Part shown: positions 1 to 6,611 of the stretch, piece by piece | How the letters are laid out: every line of letters begins with the position of its first letter | Position numbering within the stretch: position 1 is the stretch's first letter | Source of the DNA: Desulfobacteraceae bacterium | GTDB lineage: Bacteria > Desulfobacterota > Syntrophobacteria > Syntrophobacterales > Syntrophobacteraceae | DNA length: 45,697 nt | Direction of reading: 5' to 3' | Assembly: GCA_021372055.1 (NCBI GenBank) | Contig: JAJFVB010000150.1 | Span: forward strand, 1 to 45,697 | The notes under the pieces: model-generated | Databases searched by the model: none | Seen by the model: only the letters and a program-made list of their open reading frames with translations | Told to the model about the DNA's origin: nothing | Program-made: the position numbers and the translations under genes

Positions 1-98
1 AGCGCCGAAATGAGCAGCGCAGCTGCGTGTGGACCGTGGGGAGCTGGCTCCCCACGGTCTGAAAGCCTGGTATCATCTTGAACGCTCATTGGTATCAT
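1..98 (+). repeat. Dispersed composite repeat, copy A
   Basis: The core (1-60) matches the cores at 6405-6462 (inverted), 24897-24953, 36868-36927 and 41559-41615. It has the shared AAATGAGCAGCGCAGCTGCG segment followed by a GTGGGGAGC/GCTCCCCAC stem. It is followed at 68-98 by a tail in which the 9-mer TGGTATCAT flanks CTTGAACGCTCAT on both sides; related tails follow copies B and C. Between this copy and the end of meaB lies a short palindrome, CGCTTTCGAAAAGCG (131-145), also seen inverted beside copy C (24954-24967). No gene can be supported in 1-165. Confidence 0.85.
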
Positions 99-165
99 GC
101 GCATGTGCGTTGAAAAATGCACCCAAAAACGCTTTCGAAAAGCGTGGGGGGCAGGGCAGGATGAA

Positions 166-1122
166 TTACCCCATTTCTTTTGCGATAATCTCCTGCACGA
201 GCGTGTAGGGATCGGATTGTTTCTCGACGATCTGGTCGACCATCAGGTCGAAAGAGTTGCCGTCCTTTTCCATCCTGGCGAGAATGGTCCGGAAGGCTTC
301 TTCCCGCAGGGCCTCCATGAGCTGTATCCGGGCGCGCTTCTCCAGCACCTCCCGCCATTTTTCCGTGTGCGTGGAGAGAAGGAAGGACCTGTGATTCCGA
401 ATGGCTTCGTGGAGGTCTTCCATCCCGCGCGATTTCACGGCCTCGGTTTCCACAATGGGCGGTTCCCAGTCGTCGCCGTTGCGTCTCTTTGCGCCGAGTT
501 CGATCAGGTTGCGCAGTTCGCGGATCGTTTTGCGCGATCCCTCGCGGTCGGCCTTGTTGACGACAAAGATATTCCCGATCTCCATTATGCCGGCCTTGAT
601 CGCCTGGATCTCGTCCCCCATCCCGGGAATGGTGACGAGAACCGTCGTGTGCGCGCTGTTGGCGATTTCGACCTCATCCTGCCCGACTCCAACGGTTTCG
701 ACGAGAATGACGTCTTTGCCCATCGCATCGAGCACGTTCACCATATCGTTGGTCGACTTGGTCAGGCCGCCGAAATGCCCCCGCGTTGCGAGGCTGCGGA
801 TGAAAACGCCGGGATCGAGAAAGTGGCGCTGCATCCTGATCCGGTCGCCAAGAATCGCGCCTCCGGTAAAGGGGCTCGTCGGGTCGACCGCAAGGATCCC
901 GACGGTCAGGTCCTCTTTGCGAAACCGCGTCGCAAGCTGGTCGACCAGGGTGCTCTTGCCCACGCCGGGGGAGCCGGTGAAGCCGATGACGTAGGCCTTG
1001 CCCGTATGGGGATAGAGCTCCTTGAGGATGGCCCTTGCCGACGGGATCTCGTCGTCGATGTCCCTGAGCAGGCGGGCGGTTGCCCGAACATTGCCGGAGA
1101 CGATTTGTTCAACAATATCCAT
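166..1122 (-). CDS. meaB: Methylmalonyl-CoA mutase-associated GTPase MeaB
   Basis: P-loop G3E-type GTPase of the MeaB/ArgK family, 318 residues, the usual length. It is a cytoplasmic chaperone that couples GTP hydrolysis to adenosylcobalamin loading and protection of methylmalonyl-CoA mutase. Visible motifs are the Walker A GSPGVGKS (about residues 50-57), the switch region with DPTSPFTGGAILGDR, ETVGVGQDE, and the guanine-specificity motif NKAD. The ATG at 1122 was chosen because AGGG lies 7 bases upstream; a TTG two codons earlier has no better site. It is the last gene of a minus-strand set behind the two mutase subunits, 87 bases after the small subunit, which fits its role. The family call is very secure; the client is inferred from the neighbours. 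Confidence 0.96.
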   Translation of the reverse strand: MDIVEQIVSGNVRATARLLRDIDDEIPSARAILKELYPHTGKAYVIGFTGSPGVGKSTLVDQLATRFRKEDLTVGILAVDPTSPFTGGAILGDRIRMQRHFLDPGVFIRSLATRGHFGGLTKSTNDMVNVLDAMGKDVILVETVGVGQDEVEIANSAHTTVLVTIPGMGDEIQAIKAGIMEIGNIFVVNKADREGSRKTIRELRNLIELGAKRRNGDDWEPPIVETEAVKSRGMEDLHEAIRNHRSFLLSTHTEKWREVLEKRARIQLMEALREEAFRTILARMEKDGNSFDLMVDQIVEKQSDPYTLVQEIIAKEMG

Positions 1123-1209
1123 GATCAAACCCTGTTTTGGCCGTAGAATGAGTTCGGCGGAAGCCCCCGCGCCATCGTAGCGGCCTTCCGGTCTCCATGC
1201 TGGCCCGGC

Positions 1210-1638
1210 TCACTTGCCCTCGAAGGCGACGGCCTTTCGCGGTGAAATATTCTGCTCGACCCAATCGGTAATGTCCTTGAGTTTCGCGCCCGGTTCGAAA
1301 ATCTCCCGTATGCCGATTCCCTTGAGTTTGGGAATGTCTTCGAGCGGGAATATCCCTCCGCCGATCACCCGGATGTCTTCGGCATTGCTTTCCTTCAGGA
1401 GTTCCATGATCCTTGGGAAGGAGTACGTGTGCGCGCCCGAAAGGATGCTCAACCCTATCAGGTCGACGTCTTCCTGGATCGCGGTGTTTACGATCTGCTC
1501 GGGGGTCTGGTGGCAGCCCGTGTAGATCACTTCGAAGCCCGAGTCGCGGAATGCGCGGGCGATTACGCGAGCGCCGCGGTCATGGCCGTCCAGACCCGGC
1601 TTGGCAACCAATATGCGAAGTTTCCTGTCTTTTCCCAT
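1210..1638 (-). CDS. mcmA2: Methylmalonyl-CoA mutase, cobalamin-binding small subunit
   Basis: A 142-residue stand-alone B12-binding domain corresponding to the C-terminal domain of one-piece mutases. It carries the base-off cobalamin signature D-x-H-x-x-G (in [11 protein letters not shown] near the N-terminus, His being the lower axial ligand), then GLSILSGAH and VIGGGIF, which complete the Rossmann-like cobalamin fold. With the large subunit it interconverts methylmalonyl-CoA and succinyl-CoA. The ATG at 1638 has AAAGGAGA about 11 bases upstream and matches the usual N-terminus of the family; an upstream extension to 1743 looks non-coding. It lies 111 bases after the large subunit and before meaB. 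Split mutases are known from archaea and several propionate-metabolising anaerobes. Confidence 0.95.
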   Translation of the reverse strand: MGKDRKLRILVAKPGLDGHDRGARVIARAFRDSGFEVIYTGCHQTPEQIVNTAIQEDVDLIGLSILSGAHTYSFPRIMELLKESNAEDIRVIGGGIFPLEDIPKLKGIGIREIFEPGAKLKDITDWVEQNISPRKAVAFEGK

Positions 1639-1749
1639 GGAAACGCAGTCTCCTTTGTTCAAGGTAAACATCATCGGCCGGTTTCGGCACGTGATCCGGG
1701 GCGAATGTCCGGTCTGGTGCAAAAACTCTCCGGAAAGTGGCAAAAAAAC

Positions 1750-3453
1750 CTAGAACGTGCCGGGGTCCGTGTAGACGCCGAAAGCTTCCCGGTAGAGACC
1801 GCAGCATTCCTGCTCCGTTGCGCCGGCGCGGACCGCTTCGACGAGGGCGGGCATGACATTGTTGTCCCAGCAGGGCGGGCCTTCGCAGCGCCTCCTCAAT
1901 TCGTCCATCGCCTTCCGGAACCGGTCCTTGTCGCGCGATTCCTTGAACCGGTTCGTGCGCTCGACCTGCATGCGCTCGATCTCATCGTCGATCTTGAGGA
2001 CGAACTCGAGCTCGGGCCGCTCGGAGAGGTACTTGTTCACACCGATGATAGTCTTTTCCCCCGATTCGATCTGTTGCTGAAAGTGGAAGGCGGCGTCGGC
2101 GATCTCCATCTGCGGGAAATCGCGTTCGATTGCCGCCACCATGCCGCCCAGGTCGTCGAGCTTGCGGATGTAGGCGTTCGCCTCTTCTTCCATTTTGTCC
2201 GTAAGCGCCTCGACGAAATACGAGCCGGCGAGCGGGTCGATCACGTGGGTGACTCCGATTTCGTCGGCGAGGATCTGCTGCGTGCGAAGGGCAATGAGGA
2301 CGGCTTCCTCGCTCGGAATCATGTAGACTTCGTCGAGCGAGTTCGTGTGGAGCGACTGCGTTCCGCCCAGGACCGCGGCCAGTGCTTCGGTCGTGGTGCG
2401 GATGACGTTGTTGTAGGGTTCCTGTGCTGTCAGGGAGCATCCGGCCGTCTGGGTGTGGAAGCGCATCAGCATGGAACGGGGATCTTTTGCGCCGAAGCGT
2501 TCTTTCATGATCCTGGCCCAGAGGCGGCGGCTTGCGCGCATCTTCGCGATTTCTTCGAAAAAGTCGATGTGCGAGTTCCAGAAAAACGAGAGCCTGCCGG
2601 CGAATTCGTCAACGGAAAGCCCGCGCTTGATGCCTTCCTCGACGTAGGTGATTCCGTCGTAGATCGTGAAGGCAAGTTCCTGGACCGCCGTGGCTCCGGC
2701 CTCGCGGATGTGATAGCCGCTGATGCTGATCGTGTTCCAGCGGGGGACCTCGCGCGTTCCGAATTCGACGGTGTCGGTCACGAGCCTCAGGCTGGGTTCC
2801 GGCGGGAGCATGAGAGTCTTCTGGGCGATGAATTCCTTGAGACAATCGTTTTGAATCGTGCCGCCGAGCCGCTTGCGCGAGAACCCCTGGTTTTCGGCAT
2901 TGGCGATGTACATGGCCCAGATTATCGAGGCGGGAGGGTTGATCGTCATGGAGGTTGTGACATCCTCCAGGTTTATTCCGGCAAAAAGACGCTGTATGTC
3001 GTCGATAGTGTCGATCGCCACGCCGCACTTGCCGCACTCTCCTCGCGCGAGGGGCGAATCGGTGTCGTAGCCCATGAGCGTCGGAAAATCGAATGCCGTG
3101 CTGAGCCCCGTTTCACCGTGATTGATCAGGTAGTGGAAGCGTTTGTTGGTGTCCTCGGCGGTCCCGAGACCCGCGAACATGCGCATGGTCCAGAGCCGGG
3201 CGCGATACATCGTGCTTTGCACCCCGCGTGTGAAGGGGTAGCACCCGGGAGATCCGATGTCCTCGAAGAAATCCTTGCCTGCAATGTCCAGCGGGGTATA
3301 GATGGCTCGCGTCTCGAGGTCGGAGACCGTCGAAAAACGGTTGAGCCGCTCAGGCATCTTTTTCAATGCCTTCTTGTATTCCTCCAGCCACTGTCCATGC
3401 TCTTTTTCCATTCTTTCCAGTTCCGCTTCGGACGGAACGACCTTCTTTAGCAT
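1750..3453 (-). CDS. mcmA1: Methylmalonyl-CoA mutase, catalytic large subunit
   Basis: A 567-residue TIM-barrel catalytic subunit without a cobalamin domain, which is encoded separately just downstream. Substrate-pocket blocks are recognisable: YPFTRGVQ and the region [18 protein letters not shown], the block [10 protein letters not shown], the block [16 protein letters not shown], and [15 protein letters not shown]. Together they identify the mutase family rather than isobutyryl-CoA mutase small variants, although the exact acyl-CoA cannot be proven by eye. The start at 3453 (MLKKVV) has GGAGG 7 bases upstream. The N-terminal 40 residues are a charged helix typical of this subunit. It is the first gene of mcmA1-mcmA2-meaB. 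In a syntroph the pathway would run propionyl-CoA to succinyl-CoA; the reverse direction is equally possible chemically. Confidence 0.95.
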   Translation of the reverse strand: MLKKVVPSEAELERMEKEHGQWLEEYKKALKKMPERLNRFSTVSDLETRAIYTPLDIAGKDFFEDIGSPGCYPFTRGVQSTMYRARLWTMRMFAGLGTAEDTNKRFHYLINHGETGLSTAFDFPTLMGYDTDSPLARGECGKCGVAIDTIDDIQRLFAGINLEDVTTSMTINPPASIIWAMYIANAENQGFSRKRLGGTIQNDCLKEFIAQKTLMLPPEPSLRLVTDTVEFGTREVPRWNTISISGYHIREAGATAVQELAFTIYDGITYVEEGIKRGLSVDEFAGRLSFFWNSHIDFFEEIAKMRASRRLWARIMKERFGAKDPRSMLMRFHTQTAGCSLTAQEPYNNVIRTTTEALAAVLGGTQSLHTNSLDEVYMIPSEEAVLIALRTQQILADEIGVTHVIDPLAGSYFVEALTDKMEEEANAYIRKLDDLGGMVAAIERDFPQMEIADAAFHFQQQIESGEKTIIGVNKYLSERPELEFVLKIDDEIERMQVERTNRFKESRDKDRFRKAMDELRRRCEGPPCWDNNVMPALVEAVRAGATEQECCGLYREAFGVYTDPGTF

Positions 3454-3752
3454 TCTTCTACCTCCTGAACAGAAGATGAGGGGAAGCCGGTCGGATGAAA
3501 CCACGACGCGAGAAAACTGGATCTTCTTCCACGATGATACACACGAGATCGCACGGGCTGCCGTTCAGTTGGGTGCAACGGAGAAGGAACGGAGGTTCCC
3601 GTGACAGTTTTTGAGCCACTAAAGCTGGAAGTGGAGCAGAACCGGAGAAATCAGCGAAAGGAACGGTCAGGTGGAGATCTGTCGAAAATCTGGATGATAA
3701 GATGATTGTTGATGAAATCGTCCGGAAATCGGTTTTATCCGGAAACAGCGAC

Positions 3753-3781
3753 ACTTAAACAGAGAGATCCGGCATTGTCAA
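3753..3781 (-). promoter_or_regulatory. Possible sigma-70 promoter of the mutase operon
   Basis: On the minus strand a perfect -35 TTGACA (3776-3781) is followed after 17 bases by a weak -10 TTAAGT (3753-3758). This would leave a leader of about 300 bases before mcmA1. The gene-free interval 3454-4217 (764 bases) otherwise holds a TCCGGAAA direct repeat (3721-3728 and 3738-3745) and the hairpin at 4017-4036. I see no convincing gene in it. Confidence 0.3.
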
Positions 3782-4016
3782 ACAAATTTTTCTTGACCCT
3801 GCGGGCGAAGATAGAGTAGTAGAAAAAGCGTACTTATCTCGGATATCAGGACAATCCGCCCTGTTCAGGAATCCTTCTCCTTCGCATTCAAGCTCCAAAA
3901 GCATCGCTCCAATCTCATTTTTGTAATTGTGCTTCATCGAAACCTGATGCCGGAGGGACTTCAAGAAGATGGTGGTCCGCCTTCTTCCGAACGTCTCATC
4001 CGATATACATCTCGGG

Positions 4017-4036
4017 AGCGGGGGAATCACCCCGCT
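4017..4036 (+). terminator. GC-rich hairpin upstream of the membrane protein gene
   Basis: AGCGGGG, loop GAATCA, CCCCGCT, then TTTAA. The stem is 7 bp with only a short T run. It resembles the GCGGGGGAA hairpins at 5519-5543, 6516-6538, 36801-36823 and 41536-41558. It could end leftward or rightward transcripts in the divergent mcmA1/4218 interval; function not established. Confidence 0.35.
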
Positions 4037-4217
4037 TTAACGGCGCCCACCCTTCGGGGTCCGCGTCCAAGCTCATGCTCCAGCTCTGCCTTTTTCCCTC
4101 CAAGTTCCCGCTTTTGCCGTCTCAACCATTTGTATTGTTTGATGAAACCGTTTCCGACAGCGGGGAGTCGAAGCTTTCGGCGCATGGAAACGGCAACCCA
4201 AAACACAGGAGGAACGT

Positions 4218-5492
4218 ATGGCAGAGGTCCTAAAACCGCGCTGGGGTCAACCGGCCACCGGCATCATTTCGACAGCGGCGTTTTTTCTCGTAGCCTGGTT
4301 TACCTGGTATCTTTTCAGCGATCCGCGCGGGCCGGTGGGTTCCTTCCCGTATCCGTTCGTTCTCTACCTGGCCATGATGATTCTTGTCGGGCTCTGGCAG
4401 CACATGTTCCTCGGGGACTGGCCGTTCCAGGACATCGGGCAGCCCTGGAGAGGAATCGTCGAGACGATCATGAACCTCGTCATCGTCTGGTTCGTGATTC
4501 ATGTGATCTTCTACAGGGTGTTCGGAATCGGCTTCAATTTTCTGAGCCAGGTGAATCTCGAATCCCTGGCGATGGCGGGAAAAACCGGCAACCTGACCTA
4601 CGAGGCGCTCGTGAACCCGAACGGCCGTTTCGCCGAGCGCGCCGTGGTCACCTTCGTTCTCATCGGATTCTACTCCTACCCGTTTGTGACGATTCTCTTC
4701 GGAAAGTGGCCCATTCGGCCGAGCGATCTCACCCAGCCCCAGGCGGGCGTTGCCGAACTTGGCTGGTGCTCGCTTCTGACGCTTTTCTTCTACACCGTGC
4801 TGATCGTCCCCTTCTGGGGCATGATCTGGGGAACGGTCTTCGGGACCTCCGCGGGGCTAAACACCCCGTGGTGGGGGGACATGGTCGGCACCAAGCACGT
4901 TCACTGGGTTTTCGGCTGGTGGGAATGGATGATCATCGTCCTTTTCATGACGCCCAATGTCTGGCGCATGAAGCCCTGGTCGGCAATCAAGCTTCCACAG
5001 CCCTGGAAGGGCGTGATTTCCTTCATTTTGAACGTCGTCATAGGGTACTTCATGGCATGGCTCTGCGTAAAGCTTGCCTACCTGTGGGTGGACATGGGGA
5101 GCGCCGTCCACCATCTGCCGCCGGGCGACAAGGGCGACCCGACGCGCTTCCTCTGGTATCATTCTGCCGAGATCGCCGGTTTTACACTGATCCCGTTCCT
5201 TGCCTGGCACCATTATTTCGACGACATGGCTCCCATTGCGGACAAGGACTCGTGGGCCGCTTTCTGGTACAGGACCTTTGGCGTTCTGATCCTGATGGTG
5301 ATCAACTATGTGTTCTTCTATCACCTCAATTTCGGTCACTGGGGACTGGGAAATCATCACATGGAGGGGGATCTCGCCGCGAGGTTCATCCATGGCGAAT
5401 CGCTGATCTGGAATTTCTGGTGGATCATACCTCTACTCTGGAACGAATGGTTTTTCCATAAGTGGCCGTTCTACGTGCACGAACATCACTAG
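4218..5492 (+). CDS. Unrecognised Trp/His-rich polytopic membrane protein with internal repeats
   Basis: A 424-residue integral membrane protein with AGGAGGA 4 bases before its ATG. I do not recognise the family. It has about ten hydrophobic segments and is very rich in Trp, Phe, Tyr and His. A motif Q-P-x-x-G(I/V) that opens a membrane segment recurs at residues 11-15 (QPATG), 75-79 (QPWRG), 173-177 (QPQAG) and 261-265 (QPWKG). It is usually preceded by a W-P motif (GDWPF 66-70, GKWPI 162-166, MKPW 251-254), and HKWPFYVHEHH closes the protein. This implies amplification of a two-helix unit. Conserved-looking polar clusters sit at HH 298-299, WHHYFDD 330-336 and GNHHMEGD 378-385, which could bind metal, but that is speculation. 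It is a single-gene unit followed by a strong hairpin. No electron-carrier or transporter signature was seen. Confidence 0.85.
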   Translation: MAEVLKPRWGQPATGIISTAAFFLVAWFTWYLFSDPRGPVGSFPYPFVLYLAMMILVGLWQHMFLGDWPFQDIGQPWRGIVETIMNLVIVWFVIHVIFYRVFGIGFNFLSQVNLESLAMAGKTGNLTYEALVNPNGRFAERAVVTFVLIGFYSYPFVTILFGKWPIRPSDLTQPQAGVAELGWCSLLTLFFYTVLIVPFWGMIWGTVFGTSAGLNTPWWGDMVGTKHVHWVFGWWEWMIIVLFMTPNVWRMKPWSAIKLPQPWKGVISFILNVVIGYFMAWLCVKLAYLWVDMGSAVHHLPPGDKGDPTRFLWYHSAEIAGFTLIPFLAWHHYFDDMAPIADKDSWAAFWYRTFGVLILMVINYVFFYHLNFGHWGLGNHHMEGDLAARFIHGESLIWNFWWIIPLLWNEWFFHKWPFYVHEHH

Positions 5493-5518
5493 AAACGCGC
5501 TGCAGCGAAAAGAGAAAA

Positions 5519-5543
5519 GAGCGGGGGAATGATTCCCCCGCTC
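5519..5543. terminator. Convergent terminator between the membrane protein gene and the MBL hydrolase gene
   Basis: A perfect 11-bp stem GAGCGGGGGAA / TTCCCCCGCTC with loop TGA. A T-rich run follows only on the minus strand (complement of 5503-5518), so it should act best for the leftward MBL gene, while also lying 27 bases after the rightward gene. Confidence 0.75.
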
Positions 5544-5552
5544 CCTGCCCGG

Positions 5553-6317
5553 CTAGAGTTCCACTTCGAAGCCGGGTTCGGGCATGAAGGCGCGAAGCCC
5601 CGTAACGGAGTCCAGGGCCTGCAGGATCTGCTTCCGCCTCTCCCGCCGCTCGTGGCGGGCTATGTGAACCAGAGCCAGCATCCGGGCTTTCGCCCTGGCG
5701 GCAAAATCGATGCTCTGCATAATGCTGCCGTGTCCGGGCATATCACGGTCCAGAAGAAAAGCCTCGTGCGCGATGAGATCGCTCCCGGAGGCAAGGCTTA
5801 GGGTCTCTTCGGTCGCCCGGCCGTCGCCGCTGTAGAAAACCGTCTTTTCTCCATCGCTTAGTCGAACGGCCAGATCTCTTTGACCATGGCCGTTCAAGGC
5901 GGATTTCCAGGCAAGGCCCGCAATGTCCGCCGATGTCCCCGGCTCAAGGGTTTCGAACCGGAGATCGAAGGGAAGTTTTTCGAGAATCGCGGGATAGGCA
6001 AGGCGGAGCGCCTGCGCCACGACTTCCTCCACCCCCTCCTGGGAGACTATAATCAGAGGCTTTGCGCGTTTGGTTTCCCAGTACCTTGTCAGGAGTGCCG
6101 GGAGGCCGAAAAAGTGGTCGCCGTGAAAATGCGATATCCAGACCGCGTCGAGGCCGTCCGGATCGGGGCAGTCGCGCCAGACTCCGGGAGGAGCCGTAAA
6201 GCCGCAGTCCATGAGAACGGCGACTGACTTTCCGTCCCGCTCCGTGCGAACCAGCAGGGATGTGTTTGTGTAATTTTCGTCAAAGGCTTCGCCGACTCCG
6301 ATAAACTTTACTCTCAT
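5553..6317 (-). CDS. MBL-fold metallo-hydrolase (RNase Z-like)
   Basis: A 254-residue metallo-beta-lactamase-fold protein with the zinc motif HFHGDH at residues 63-68, then SGDGRA (metal-ligand Asp), HEAFL and a C-terminal HIARH. This arrangement is like the RNase Z/ElaC and phosphodiesterase branch. It lacks any obvious flexible exosite arm typical of true RNase Z, so the substrate is unknown; a cyclic or phosphodiester substrate is a guess. The start at 6317 (MRVKFIG) is preferred over an in-frame ATG six codons earlier because GGGAGG, located in those codons, is then the ribosome site. It is monocistronic, convergent with the membrane protein gene, and has repeat copy B upstream. Confidence 0.85.
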   Translation of the reverse strand: MRVKFIGVGEAFDENYTNTSLLVRTERDGKSVAVLMDCGFTAPPGVWRDCPDPDGLDAVWISHFHGDHFFGLPALLTRYWETKRAKPLIIVSQEGVEEVVAQALRLAYPAILEKLPFDLRFETLEPGTSADIAGLAWKSALNGHGQRDLAVRLSDGEKTVFYSGDGRATEETLSLASGSDLIAHEAFLLDRDMPGHGSIMQSIDFAARAKARMLALVHIARHERRERRKQILQALDSVTGLRAFMPEPGFEVEL

Positions 6318-6404
6318 CCTTCCTCGCCCTCCCAATGTTCCGTGTCAATTTCTTTCAGTTGGAGCGGAATTGCTTTTCCGCGCCTTTCATTTTGATGGTA
6401 CATT

Positions 6405-6576
6405 CCGTGGGGAGCCTGCTCCCCACACCCCACACGCAGCTGCGCTGCTCATTTTGGCGCTTGCGGCGGGCCGTTGGCCGAGCCGCAAGCGCCAGAGCGC
6501 GAACCTTGAGGGGGCGCGGGGGAAATCATTTCCCCCGCTTTTTTCCATTCGTTCTATCCTGAACGCTCACTGATGG
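6405..6576 (-). repeat. Dispersed composite repeat, copy B (inverted, most complete)
   Basis: Read on the minus strand this copy has, in order, a GAACGCTCA tail (near 6545-6576), the GCGGGGGAAAT hairpin (6516-6538), a GC-rich linker with GCCGCAAGCGCC, and the two-hairpin core (6405-6462). The core is base-for-base identical to copy E over about 55 bases. It fills most of the divergent interval between the MBL hydrolase (starts 6317) and the M16 protease (starts 6612). Confidence 0.85.
6516..6544 (+). terminator. Terminator-like hairpin inside repeat copy B
   Basis: GCGGGGGAAAT, C, ATTTCCCCCGC (11-bp perfect stem, one-base centre) followed by six T on the plus strand. It has full intrinsic-terminator form but points towards the protease start at 6612, with no rightward gene upstream. 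It may be a property of the repeat rather than of a gene. Confidence 0.6.
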
Positions 6577-6611
6577 CACGTATAATTACGTTGTTCTACG
6601 AGGAGCAGACA

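Noticed and set aside
1429-3450. A 673-residue plus-strand frame opposite the mutase genes
   Set aside because: It is antisense to mcmA1 and mcmA2, a product of high third-position GC; no motifs.
3458-4030. Two minus-strand frames (98 and 91 residues) between mcmA1 and the membrane protein gene
   Set aside because: No recognisable motifs, no good ribosome sites, and composition unlike neighbouring genes; treated as non-coding.
6335-6573. Open frames through repeat copies B, D and E that all translate LLPTPHTQLRCSFWRLRRA-like peptides
   Set aside because: The shared peptide is only the repeat core read in the same frame. The frames start and stop at unrelated points, have no ribosome sites, and two lie antisense to or overlap real genes.
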